The notes under the pieces were generated by a model, which made no database searches, was not told the origin of the DNA, and saw only the letters and a list, made by a program, of their open reading frames with translations. The translations under genes were made by a program, and so were the position numbers. Of a stretch of 64,000 nucleotides of DNA, positions 14,099 through 22,918 are shown one piece after another; positions within the stretch are counted from its first letter, which is position 1; the number at the start of each line of letters is the position of its first letter. The stretch comes from Lachnospiraceae bacterium (GTDB lineage: Bacteria; Bacillota; Clostridia; Lachnospirales; Lachnospiraceae): contig CABJBM010000005.1 of the NCBI GenBank assembly GCA_902363835.1, positions 1-64,000 on the forward strand, given 5' to 3'.

Positions 14099-15517
14099 TT
14101 ATTCATCTTGTAATTGCTTCTCAAAAATTTTCATTTTAGAAAATACAATGGTAAGAACAATTGTAATTGTAATGGAAGTTCCCATTGCCAGGAAATATAC
14201 GCCCCAATATTCGGTAAAGATAGAAAGGAAGGCAGGTAATCCGGAAATTCCGATTGATCCGGCTTTTACTCCGGCAAATGAAACAATTCCTCCTGCAACT
14301 CCGGCACCAATCATTGATGCAATGAATGGAAAACGGTAACGTAAGTTCACACCGAAAATAGCAGGTTCTGTAATTCCAAGCCATGCTGAAATGGCGGCTG
14401 ATATTGCAACGCCTTTCATCTTTTTATTTTTACAGATGAAGAATATTGCCAAAGCTGCCGCACCCTGTCCAAGGCTGGCCATTACCTGGATCGGCCAAAG
14501 TGTTGCATAACCAAGGGCCCCGATCATTTGTAAATTAACTCCTAAGAACAGATGATGCATTCCGGTAACAACAAGGGGAGACACAAGCGCACCAAATATT
14601 ACTCCGGCTATTACAGGAGAAATATCAAATAAACCAACAACTCCGTTTGTAATTAAGTTTGCAAACCACATGGTAACAGGTCCGATAATTGTAAAGGTAA
14701 AGAATCCGGTGATTAACAGTGTCAAAGGAGCGACAAAAATCAGCTGAACCATATCCGGAATTTTCTTTGATAAGAACTGCTCGGTTTTCGCTAAAAGGTA
14801 AGAGGAGAATAAAATAGGAATTACTTGTCCCTGATATCCGATTTTCGCAATATTCAGTCCCAGAATATTCCAGTATTGAACGTCTTCAGGTGTTCTTGCA
14901 TATTGTGCACCTGGCATTAATGCAGGGTTTATTAAGATAAGTCCAAGAACAATACCTAAAACAGGATTTCCGCCAAACTTTTTAACAGCTGACCAGCCAA
15001 CTAATGCAGGTAAAAATGAAAATGATGTGCTGGCAATAATATTTATCATATTGGAAATGCCGGCCCAGCCAGGATGAACTTCTAAAACGGGCTTTTCATA
15101 AAAAATCCCCGGATTGGCAAGAAGGTTGTTTAATCCCATCAATATACCGGCGGCAACAATGGCCGGTAAGATCGGGATGAAAATATCTGCCAGGACCTTT
15201 ACACCCTTTTGAACAGGATGTAATTTTTCATTACTTGCCTGTTTTATCTCTTCCTTACTGGCTTCCTTTAACCCTGTTTCCTTGATAAGCGCAGCATATG
15301 CTTTGTTTACCAACCCAGGGCCAACAATGACCTGAAATTGTCCATTGGCAGAAAAGCTGCCTTTTACAATTTCTATTTTTTCCAATTCTTTTGTGTCAAC
15401 CGTTTTCTCATCTTTTAAAATAAACCTTAACCGGGTGACACAGTGGGTTGCGGATGTTATGTTGGAAAGTCCGCCCACCGCATTAATAATCTGTTTGACT
15501 TGTTCATTTAAGTCCAT
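14099..15517 (-). CDS. treP: PTS trehalose-family EIIBC component
   Basis: This membrane permease imports and phosphorylates a disaccharide, giving trehalose-6-phosphate in the known family. The 472 residues comprise an N-terminal IIB domain (about 1-85) with the phospho-accepting Cys26 in ATHCVTRLRF, a linker, and a IIC domain (about 105-465) of about ten membrane spans with the GITEPAIFGV substrate motif. No IIA domain is present, as in TreB/TreP, so an external IIA must supply phosphate. The ATG at 15517 is chosen because AAGGAGGAGG lies just upstream; an in-frame extension to 15694 overlaps the promoter and operator and is not coding. It is divergent from sulfatase-treA and is expected to be TreR-controlled. 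The sulfatase neighbour raises the possibility of a sulfated substrate. Confidence 0.88.
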   Translation of the reverse strand: MDLNEQVKQIINAVGGLSNITSATHCVTRLRFILKDEKTVDTKELEKIEIVKGSFSANGQFQVIVGPGLVNKAYAALIKETGLKEASKEEIKQASNEKLHPVQKGVKVLADIFIPILPAIVAAGILMGLNNLLANPGIFYEKPVLEVHPGWAGISNMINIIASTSFSFLPALVGWSAVKKFGGNPVLGIVLGLILINPALMPGAQYARTPEDVQYWNILGLNIAKIGYQGQVIPILFSSYLLAKTEQFLSKKIPDMVQLIFVAPLTLLITGFFTFTIIGPVTMWFANLITNGVVGLFDISPVIAGVIFGALVSPLVVTGMHHLFLGVNLQMIGALGYATLWPIQVMASLGQGAAALAIFFICKNKKMKGVAISAAISAWLGITEPAIFGVNLRYRFPFIASMIGAGVAGGIVSFAGVKAGSIGISGLPAFLSIFTEYWGVYFLAMGTSITITIVLTIVFSKMKIFEKQLQDE

Positions 15518-15554
15518 AGAAACTACCTCCTCCTTATTTACATGCCCTTTTAAA

Positions 15555-15570
15555 ATTTGACTAGACAAAT
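15555..15570. promoter_or_regulatory. TreR-type operator O1 (treP side)
   Basis: ATTTGACTAGACAAAT is a near-palindrome and the exact reverse complement of the site at 15719-15734. It lies just downstream of the predicted treP start site, positioned to block elongation or initiation. Confidence 0.7.
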
Positions 15571-15579
15571 TATAAATAT

Positions 15580-15609
15580 AATTTAACATGGCTGAATCCT
15601 GTATGTCAA
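15580..15609 (-). promoter_or_regulatory. treP promoter
   Basis: On the minus strand, TTGACA (15609-15604) and TAAATT (15585-15580) are separated by 18 bp. The start site would be near 15574, next to operator O1. Confidence 0.55.
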
Positions 15610-15678
15610 GAAATACTTTCAAAAAACATTGGTATATCTGGATTTTATTTGATTGGCTTTTTACTTTGCATAAAAGTA

Positions 15679-15707
15679 TTGCTTTTTTGATCAATAGTGA
15701 ATATAAT
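15679..15707 (+). promoter_or_regulatory. Promoter of the sulfatase-treA operon
   Basis: TTGCTT (15679-15684) and TATAAT (15702-15707) are separated by 17 bp. Operator O2 begins about 11 bp after the -10. Confidence 0.65.
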
Positions 15708-15718
15708 CATAATTATAG

Positions 15719-15734
15719 ATTTGTCTAGTCAAAT
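15719..15734. promoter_or_regulatory. TreR-type operator O2 (sulfatase-treA side)
   Basis: ATTTGTCTAGTCAAAT is the reverse complement of O1 and sits about 5-20 bp downstream of the predicted start site. The mirror-image layout implies joint repression of both transcripts. Confidence 0.7.
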
Positions 15735-15806
15735 TTCGGACGTATGTGTTTGGAAACAAATTGTTTTAATTTCAGTTAAGAAAAAAGGTTAAAAAAGGAG
15801 ATTGCA

Positions 15807-17186
15807 ATGAAACCAAATATTCTATTTATGATTTCTCATGATAGCGGAAGGAAATTCAGCAATTACGGATACAAAGTAGATACTCCTGCGATTCAAAAAA
15901 TGTCGGAGGAGGGAATTCAGTTTAATCAGTATTTCTGCCCGGCGCCTCAGTGCAGTCCCAGCAGAGCCAGTATCTTAACGGGCTTATATCCTCACAATAA
16001 TGGAATGATGGGACTGGCTCACTTAGGTTTCTGTATTGACGGAAGTCATACAACCTTACCTAAAGAGATGCAGAAAAACGGATATGAAACAACGTTGATT
16101 GGATTGAGCCATGAAACAATCAATGTAGCTCCGCCTATTGAAGAACGGGTATTTTCTTCAACTTATGATTTAGGGTATGACAACTTTATTCCTGTTCCAG
16201 GTGACAGAGCTCCCAAGGTTGCAGATGAAGTGATCGGGTTCTTAGAAAAGCATAAGGATAGTCAGGAACAGCCATTTTACCTGAACGTGGGCTTTTTTGA
16301 AACTCACAGGAGCTTTGATGAGTATGCACCATATGCAGATAAACAGGAAGAAGTTAAGGTGTTTGACTTTTTACCGGATACGCCTAATGTAAGAAAAGAT
16401 ATTACGCTGTTTAACGGTTCTGCCAAAGTGCTGGATGCTGCCATTGGAAAAATAAATCATACACTGTCAGAAACAGGATTAGACAAAAATACAATTGTTA
16501 TTCTTACAACAGATCATGGAGTGGATTTTCCGGGAGCAAAAGGAACTTTAAAGGAAGCCGGCCTGGAAACAGGGTTAATCATTGTTCTGCCTGACGGGGA
16601 ACAAAAAAATACTCAAAAAGAAGCGCTTCTGTGTAACGTTGATTTGCTGCCAACGATTTTAGATTTAATTGGAGCCGAGATTCCTGATCATCTGGATGGA
16701 AAAAGCTTTGCCCATTTGCTGAGATCAAATGAGGATGTCGGAAGAGAATCCTTTTTTGCAGAGCTGACCTGGCATGACAGATATCACCCAATGAGAGGAA
16801 TCAGAACCAGGGAATATAGCTATGTAAAAAACTTTGCAGACGGTCCCAAGGTGTACCTGCCCATAGATTCCCATTTAAGTTTATCCGGTGTTGATATCAG
16901 GGATCAATATTATGTTCCAAATGATGAGGAAGAATTATATGATTTGCAAAAAGATCCTTTAGAGGAAAATAATGTGATCAATCATCCGGATTATCAGCAT
17001 ATTGCTGCTGAACTTAGAGAGAAAGTAAGGGATTGGATGGTTCAGACAAAGGACCCTCTTTTAAAAGGGCCTATTGCCGGTACAGGATCAAAAAGATGGG
17101 AGAAAGAAATAGAAGAGGGACGGGCATACCCTGGAAGAAAGAAGTATTATGAGCTGCATCCGGAAGAGGAAGGAGTTCAATTATGA
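15807..17186 (+). CDS. Cytoplasmic type-I sulfatase in the trehalose operon
   Basis: The 459-residue protein is a formylglycine-dependent (S1) sulfatase. The modification signature CSPSRASILTG begins at Cys49, the residue oxidised to formylglycine; in anaerobes anSME does this, and no maturase gene is in the window. Metal-site residues are visible in the N-terminal ISHDSGR and the TTDHGVDFPG block. By eye the overall pattern (HNNGMMGL after the signature, ELYDLQKDP near the end) most resembles sulfamidase-like members acting on sulfated glucosamine; this is tentative. There is no signal peptide, so it acts on something already inside the cell. AAGGAG precedes the ATG. Its stop overlaps the treA start (ATGA), so the two are translationally coupled. 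The substrate is likely a sulfated disaccharide imported by the adjacent PTS (inference). Confidence 0.85.
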   Translation: MKPNILFMISHDSGRKFSNYGYKVDTPAIQKMSEEGIQFNQYFCPAPQCSPSRASILTGLYPHNNGMMGLAHLGFCIDGSHTTLPKEMQKNGYETTLIGLSHETINVAPPIEERVFSSTYDLGYDNFIPVPGDRAPKVADEVIGFLEKHKDSQEQPFYLNVGFFETHRSFDEYAPYADKQEEVKVFDFLPDTPNVRKDITLFNGSAKVLDAAIGKINHTLSETGLDKNTIVILTTDHGVDFPGAKGTLKEAGLETGLIIVLPDGEQKNTQKEALLCNVDLLPTILDLIGAEIPDHLDGKSFAHLLRSNEDVGRESFFAELTWHDRYHPMRGIRTREYSYVKNFADGPKVYLPIDSHLSLSGVDIRDQYYVPNDEEELYDLQKDPLEENNVINHPDYQHIAAELREKVRDWMVQTKDPLLKGPIAGTGSKRWEKEIEEGRAYPGRKKYYELHPEEEGVQL

Positions 17187-18847
17187 AAGATTTCAAAAAA
17201 AGCGTTGTGTATCAAATCTATCCAAAGTCATTTAAGGATTCCAATGGGGATGGACTTGGAGATTTAAAAGGTGTAACAGAAAAATTAGATTATTTACAGG
17301 AATTGGGTGTTGATTATATTTGGCTTACCCCATTTTACGTATCACCGCAAAATGACAATGGCTATGATGTTGCGGATTATGAGAATATTGATCCTGCTTT
17401 CGGGACAATGGAAGATTTTGAGGAAATGGTAGCCGCTGCCAGGGAAAGAAATATAGATATTATGCTTGATATGGTATTTAATCATACATCTTCTGAACAT
17501 GCATGGTTTAAAAAAGCAATTGCAGGAGAGAAAAAATACAGGGACTACTATATTTTAAAAAAAGGCGAGGGCGGTAAGGCACCAACCAACTGGGTATCCA
17601 AGTTCGGCGGTTCTGTTTGGGAGCCTGTTGAAGGAACCGATGAGTTTTACCTCCATTTGTTTGACAAGACACAACCGGACTTAAACTGGGAGAATAAAGA
17701 AGTAAGAAAAGAGATCTTTGATGTTGTAAACTTCTGGATTGGAAAGGGAATTAAGGGATTTCGCCTGGATGTAATTAACCTTATTTCCAAGCCTGATGAT
17801 TGGATGGACGATCATATGGGAGACGGAAGACGTTTTTACACAGACGGCCCAAGGATTCATGAATACTTAAAGGAATTGAACAAAGAAACTTTTGGAAAAT
17901 ATGATGATATTATCACAGTAGGGGAAATGTCATCTACAACCATAGATCAATGTATTCGTTATACCAATCCAAAGGAAAAAGAATTATCAATGGTGTTTAA
18001 CTTCCATCATTTAAAAATTGACTATAAAGATGGAGAAAAATGGTCATTAATGGATTTTGACTTTGGGGAACTTAAAAATATCCTTGATTCATGGCAAAAG
18101 GGAATGGCAGAAGAAAATGGCTGGAATGCGGTATTCTGGTGCAACCATGACCAGCCCCGCATTGTATCCCGCATTGGGAATGATAAGGAATATCATAAGC
18201 AATCAGCCAAAATGCTTGCCACAGCCATTCATATGCTCAGAGGAACTCCGTATATTTATCAAGGCGAGGAAATTGGAATGAAAAATCCTTACTTTGATTC
18301 CATTGAACAGTATAAAGATGTGGAAAGCTTAAATTATTATGAGATTTTACGGGCGCAAGGAGTACCAAAAGAAGAAGTATTAAACATATTAAGCGTAAAA
18401 TCCAGAGATAACTCCCGTACACCAATGCAATGGAATGACAAAGAAAATGGTGGTTTTACAACAGGAACCCCATGGTTATCCGTTGGGAAAAGCTATGAGT
18501 CAGTCAATGCTGAGGCTGCTCTGCGTGATGAGGATTCCGTGTTTTACCACTATAAGAAGCTCATTGAGCTTCGCAAACAGTATGACATTATTGCATATGG
18601 AACGTATGAAACTTTATCAAAGGAACATCCGCAGGTCTATGCATACATGAGAAGCTTTGAGGAGCAGAAATTAATCGTTGTCAACAACTTCTACGGAGAA
18701 AACATCAAATTCCCATTACCCCAGGAAATAATTATTGATGAATATGAATCTAAAGTTTTATTATCCAACTATAAGGATTCTTCTGAAATTACCCGCATTA
18801 TTTCCTTGCGTCCTTATGAATCAATCTGCTGGCTGCTTGAGAAATAA
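17183..18847 (+). CDS. treA: Trehalose-6-phosphate hydrolase (GH13)
   Basis: Phospho-alpha-(1,1)-glucosidase splits trehalose-6-phosphate to glucose and glucose-6-phosphate in the cytosol. The 554-residue protein follows the B. subtilis TreA pattern throughout: VVYQIYPKSFKD at the start, MVFNHTSSEH, nucleophile Asp196 in GFRLDVIN, acid/base Glu248 in VGEMSS, and Asp323 in NHDQPR. Segments such as SRDNSRTPMQW and FTTGTPW also match. The length is normal. Its ATG overlaps the sulfatase stop by 4 bp, and GGAAGAGGAAGG inside that gene serves as the ribosome binding site. It should be induced with the sulfatase when TreR is released. A related phospho-glucosidase specificity cannot be excluded. 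Confidence 0.92.
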   Translation: MKDFKKSVVYQIYPKSFKDSNGDGLGDLKGVTEKLDYLQELGVDYIWLTPFYVSPQNDNGYDVADYENIDPAFGTMEDFEEMVAAARERNIDIMLDMVFNHTSSEHAWFKKAIAGEKKYRDYYILKKGEGGKAPTNWVSKFGGSVWEPVEGTDEFYLHLFDKTQPDLNWENKEVRKEIFDVVNFWIGKGIKGFRLDVINLISKPDDWMDDHMGDGRRFYTDGPRIHEYLKELNKETFGKYDDIITVGEMSSTTIDQCIRYTNPKEKELSMVFNFHHLKIDYKDGEKWSLMDFDFGELKNILDSWQKGMAEENGWNAVFWCNHDQPRIVSRIGNDKEYHKQSAKMLATAIHMLRGTPYIYQGEEIGMKNPYFDSIEQYKDVESLNYYEILRAQGVPKEEVLNILSVKSRDNSRTPMQWNDKENGGFTTGTPWLSVGKSYESVNAEAALRDEDSVFYHYKKLIELRKQYDIIAYGTYETLSKEHPQVYAYMRSFEEQKLIVVNNFYGENIKFPLPQEIIIDEYESKVLLSNYKDSSEITRIISLRPYESICWLLEK

Positions 18848-18904
18848 AATAATCTGGCTGCTAAACTTGAGAAAGCATTGATTAGCAGCTAACAGGCACG
18901 ATTT

Positions 18905-18945
18905 AAGGCCCCCAATGACAATTAAGTGATTGAGGGCCTTTTTCA
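18905..18945 (+). terminator. Terminator of the sulfatase-treA operon
   Basis: A 12-bp stem (18905-18916 with 18929-18940, one mismatch) is followed by TTTTT-like sequence. It lies 58 bp after the treA stop. Confidence 0.8.
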
Positions 18946-19300
18946 TATCTATTAATTGACAGTTTGTTTACATAAATCTGCATAAAGTGCTGCAAATTAA
19001 GGATTAGGTGTATTTGGAGAAATTGTCAGTTGTAATACCCTTTAAGATTAAAAAAGATGATTTACACGTTTGGTGGAAAAACATGGTATAATAAGACGGG
19101 ATTTTGTATTGCAGAAGAATTAAGAAGATAATGCAGCTAAAGCAATGATTGGAAATTGCGGAATGCTGCCTGTTGATGAATGCCGGAAATGCAAAAAAAC
19201 CTGGAAATTATTAATATTCAGCACCTTGGGTGATATACTTATTTTATCAGATCCGGCCATAATTTCACAAATAAGATCATAATGGAAGCAGGGATAAATA
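18946..19300. other. Gap before the heterodimeric ABC exporter
   Basis: It contains an extended -10 (TGGTATAAT, 19084-19092) without a good -35. A 45-codon open frame (19145-19282) ends 18 bp before the exporter and has three closely placed cysteines, but no clear ribosome binding site. No other feature is visible. Confidence 0.45.
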
Positions 19301-21019
19301 ATGAAGCTTTACGGTAAATATTTCAGAAGATACAAAGCGCCGTTTTTTACAGCCGTTTTGTGTGTGACACTGGAAGCAGTCTGCGATTTGCTGGGACCTA
19401 CGCTGATGTCCCATATTGTAAACAGCGGAATTGAAAAGGGTTCTCTGACACAGGTTTATTACTGGGGCATGCTGATGCTCATTGTAACTCTCACAGGCGC
19501 CTGCTTTGCTGTTTCGCGGAATATTCTGTCAAGCCAGGTTTCTCAAAGAATGGGTGCGGATTTACGGGCAGACTTGTTTGAAAAGATCATGTCTTTTTCG
19601 GAAGTAAGTGCGGATAAGGTTGAAAGCGGTTCCCTCATAACGAGAATGACAAATGATACTTCTCAAATTATACAATTCGTAAACGGAGTGATGCGCATTT
19701 TCCTTAAGGCTCCCATTGTCTGTGTCGGAAGCATTATACTCGCAAGCCTGCTTAATTTCCGGCTCAGTCTCATTATCTATGGAGTGGTTGCTGCCGTTAC
19801 TGTATTAATTTATATCAGTATGAAGATCAGCTATTCAAGATTCTATCAGCTGCAAAAGGCCATGGATCAGGTCAATTCAAAGGTACAGGAATATCTAATC
19901 AGTGTCCGGCTTGTGAAAGCATTTGGCACCTTTGGAAAGGAAAGGGATAAGTTTGAAGAGGCTAACATGAACTTAATGCAGAAGGGAGTATCCTCTCAAA
20001 TGGTCATTACAATTATCTCCCCTCTTTTGACACTGGTTGTGGGAGTCGGTACAGCTGTTGTGATTTATGCCGGAAGCAGACTGTTTTCCATGAACCTGGC
20101 TAATACAGGAGATATTACGGCGTTTACCATCTATATGGCACAGATCCTTACTTCTCTGATCATGATAACCAATGTTTTTACCATGTTTGTCCGTACCAAA
20201 GCCTCTACGGCCCGGATCGGTGAAGTATTTGACTGTGAGGAAGATTGTCAAAGAAGTAACGAAGATAGAAAACTGAGCGGGAAAATCACCTTTGAAAACG
20301 TCACCTTTGCTTATCCAAACGGCAGTGGAGTTCCGGCAATCAAAGAGCTTTCTTTTTCCGTAAACAGCGGGGAAAGCCTTGCAATTATCGGCCCCACCGG
20401 AAGCGGAAAATCAACCATCACCTGGCTGCTGCTTCGTTTTTATGATGTGGATAAGGGAAAGATACTTCTGGACAATTATGATATAAAAATGCTGGGAGCA
20501 GATGAAGTCAGAAGTAATGTAGCCATAGTTCCCCAGAAACCGATGCTGTTTTCGGGATCAGTAACAGAAAATCTCAGATGGGGGGATAAGCTGGCCACCA
20601 TTGAGGAACTGCGGCAGGCAGCTGAAAAGGCGCAGGCAGACTTTGTCATGCAAATGCCTGATGGTTATGACAGCCTTCTTGGAAGCGGTGGAGTTAATTT
20701 GTCCGGAGGACAGAAGCAGCGCCTTTCAATCGCCCGGGGCATACTGAAAAAGGCTCCCATACTGATTTTAGATGACGCAACCAGTGCGTTGGATGCCGTT
20801 ACAGAAGCAAAGGTGCGGGAAAATCTTAAGAATGAAGAGTTTAGTCAGACAATCATTATGATCACCCAGCGCTGCGGAACTGCCATGTCTGCGGATAAAA
20901 TACTGGTTATGGAGAATGGCAGGAACGTGGGATTCGGTACACACGAAGAATTGATGGGGTCCTGTGAAGTCTATCAGGATATTTATCACACGCAGATTGA
21001 AAGCGGCAGGGAGGCATAA
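19301..21019 (+). CDS. Heterodimeric ABC exporter subunit A (degenerate ATP site)
   Basis: The 572-residue half-transporter has six membrane spans (about 1-300) fused to an ABC ATPase domain (about 325-572). It has Walker A GPTGSGKS (364-371) and signature LSGGQKQR. The Walker B glutamate position is Asp492 and the H-loop histidine is Gln523. Loss of both catalytic residues in one partner is the hallmark of heterodimeric exporters such as LmrCD, BmrCD and TM287/288, where one nucleotide site is degenerate. The next gene supplies the canonical partner 3 bp downstream. Such pumps export lipids, peptides or drugs; the substrate here is unknown. The ribosome binding site (GCAGGG) is weak. Confidence 0.88.
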   Translation: MKLYGKYFRRYKAPFFTAVLCVTLEAVCDLLGPTLMSHIVNSGIEKGSLTQVYYWGMLMLIVTLTGACFAVSRNILSSQVSQRMGADLRADLFEKIMSFSEVSADKVESGSLITRMTNDTSQIIQFVNGVMRIFLKAPIVCVGSIILASLLNFRLSLIIYGVVAAVTVLIYISMKISYSRFYQLQKAMDQVNSKVQEYLISVRLVKAFGTFGKERDKFEEANMNLMQKGVSSQMVITIISPLLTLVVGVGTAVVIYAGSRLFSMNLANTGDITAFTIYMAQILTSLIMITNVFTMFVRTKASTARIGEVFDCEEDCQRSNEDRKLSGKITFENVTFAYPNGSGVPAIKELSFSVNSGESLAIIGPTGSGKSTITWLLLRFYDVDKGKILLDNYDIKMLGADEVRSNVAIVPQKPMLFSGSVTENLRWGDKLATIEELRQAAEKAQADFVMQMPDGYDSLLGSGGVNLSGGQKQRLSIARGILKKAPILILDDATSALDAVTEAKVRENLKNEEFSQTIIMITQRCGTAMSADKILVMENGRNVGFGTHEELMGSCEVYQDIYHTQIESGREA

Positions 21020-21022
21020 GGT

Positions 21023-22870
21023 ATGGCAGATAAATTCAGTCAGCAGCAGTCCAAAGTACCGACCATGGGTCACCGCCTGGGAGTGGGCAGGAATCGTTTT
21101 GCCCCCACTGCAAAACCCCGGAATGCAAAAGGAACGTTGCTCCGGATTGTTAAAATCTATATGCGGTGGGCTAAGACCATATTTGCGGCAATCTTTTTAA
21201 CCGTCATCTCCTCATTGATATCCGTATCGATTCCATATTATGTGGGTAAGACATTTGATACCTTCCATATTGCGGATAGGAGCGTGGATTCCAACAGGCT
21301 GGTTTCACTTCTGATCCTCATATTAGGTTTGTATCTGGTCAATTGGCTGATCAATCTGATAAACGGTGTCATGATGCTGAGAATTTCACAAAAGCTGGTT
21401 TTCACACTTCGCACCGAATTTTTTGAGAAAATGCAGAAACTTCCCCTTGGATTTTATGATACACGATCCCATGGAGATACAATGAGCAGAGTTACAAATG
21501 ACGTGGATAATATCAGTTCTACCATAGCACAGACCACCACACAGCTGATTTCCAGTATCTTAACGCTTGCGGGTTCCCTGGCCGTAATGATTCGCCTGAA
21601 TCTGCCTCTTACCTTTACGGTTTTGTTGTGTGTGCCTCTGGTTTCCTTATTAACAAAGACCATTGCAGCAAAAAGCCGTGCTTACTTTTTGGCACAGCAG
21701 AGAAGCCTTGGAGCACTTAACGGTGTCATTGAAGAGAATATTCTTGGTTTAAAAATGGTAAAAGCCTTTGACAGGCAGGAGGATGTGATTCAGCAATTTA
21801 AAGAAATCAATGAGAATCTATGTGAAAGCAGTAATAAAGCTCAGGTTTGGTCCGGTTATATGATGCCGCTGATGAATGTCATTAATAATTTTGTATTTGC
21901 TGTTGTTGCGATCTTAGGTGGTATCTTATCCGTAAGCCATGGCCTGAAAGTAGGTACAGTTGTCAGCTTTTTAAGCTACTCAAAGCAATTTGCACAACCG
22001 CTCAATTCGGTGGCAGGAATGTTTAATACCATACAATCCGCACTGGCCGGAGCTGAGCGGGTTTTCGAAATACTGGATTATGAGGAAGAAACAGAAGACC
22101 CTTTAGACGCCATAGAAATCCAACACCCCATTGGAGAGGTTTCCTTTCACAATGTATGCTTTTCTTATGATAAGTCAAAACAGATTCTTAAAAACGTTAG
22201 TTTTCATGTAAATCCCGGGGAGGTAATTGCACTGGTGGGAGAAACCGGCGCTGGTAAAACCACGATTGTCAATCTGTTAACCCGGTTTTATGATGCGGAC
22301 AGCGGTGAAATTATGATTGACAAAGTGCCGATCACCCATATGAAACGGGACTGCTTAAGAAGATGCTTCTCTGTTGTGCTTCAGGATACCAGCCTGTTCA
22401 GCGGAACGATTATGGATAATATCCGTTACTCTAAGAATGAGGCCACGGAGGAAGAAGTGATCAAAGCTGCGAAAATTGCCCATGCCCATGAATTTATTGA
22501 TAAGCTTCCAAAAGGTTACGGGACAAATGTTTCTGCAGCCACCGATAATTTAAGCCAGGGTCAGAGACAGCTCATATCCATTGCAAGAGCAGTTCTTTGT
22601 GACAGCCCGATTTTAATCCTTGATGAAGCAACAAGCAGTGTTGATACAAAGACGGAAAAAGAGATACAAAAGGCTTTGGTCAGGCTCATGCAGAACCGCA
22701 CAAGTTTTTTGATCGCTCACCGCCTTTCAACAATCCGGGATGCGGACCACATTATGGTAATTGGTGACGGGCAGATTCTGGAAAGCGGAAGCCATCAAAG
22801 CTTAATGAATGAGCAAGGCCGTTATTATGAAATGGTTATGAGCCAGATGGGAAGGACACTTCAGGATTAA
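21023..22870 (+). CDS. Heterodimeric ABC exporter subunit B (canonical ATP site)
   Basis: The 615-residue half-transporter pairs with the preceding subunit. An N-terminal extension of about 45 residues, rich in basic and polar residues, precedes six membrane spans. The ATPase domain has Walker A GETGAGKT (406-413), signature LSQGQRQ (LSQGQ rather than LSGGQ), Walker B ending in the catalytic Glu535, and the H-loop His566. The intact Glu and His complement those missing in subunit A, while the altered signature belongs to the degenerate site, as expected for asymmetric pumps. A hairpin ends the operon. Confidence 0.88.
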   Translation: MADKFSQQQSKVPTMGHRLGVGRNRFAPTAKPRNAKGTLLRIVKIYMRWAKTIFAAIFLTVISSLISVSIPYYVGKTFDTFHIADRSVDSNRLVSLLILILGLYLVNWLINLINGVMMLRISQKLVFTLRTEFFEKMQKLPLGFYDTRSHGDTMSRVTNDVDNISSTIAQTTTQLISSILTLAGSLAVMIRLNLPLTFTVLLCVPLVSLLTKTIAAKSRAYFLAQQRSLGALNGVIEENILGLKMVKAFDRQEDVIQQFKEINENLCESSNKAQVWSGYMMPLMNVINNFVFAVVAILGGILSVSHGLKVGTVVSFLSYSKQFAQPLNSVAGMFNTIQSALAGAERVFEILDYEEETEDPLDAIEIQHPIGEVSFHNVCFSYDKSKQILKNVSFHVNPGEVIALVGETGAGKTTIVNLLTRFYDADSGEIMIDKVPITHMKRDCLRRCFSVVLQDTSLFSGTIMDNIRYSKNEATEEEVIKAAKIAHAHEFIDKLPKGYGTNVSAATDNLSQGQRQLISIARAVLCDSPILILDEATSSVDTKTEKEIQKALVRLMQNRTSFLIAHRLSTIRDADHIMVIGDGQILESGSHQSLMNEQGRYYEMVMSQMGRTLQD

Positions 22871-22880
22871 AACAGTAATG

Positions 22881-22918
22881 AGCCGCAGGCATGAAAGCCT
22901 GCGGCTTTCATACTTTTT
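22881..22918. terminator. Terminator between the ABC exporter and the AraC-type gene
   Basis: A perfect 10-bp GC-rich stem (22881-22890 with 22897-22906) is followed on the plus strand by a T-rich run ending in six T. It lies between convergent genes and overlaps the end region of the AraC gene. Confidence 0.85.

Noticed and set aside
15518..15694. N-terminal extension of the EIIBC reading frame
   Set aside because: It crosses the operator and promoter; the strong AAGGAGGAGG site and the normal IIB start are at 15517.
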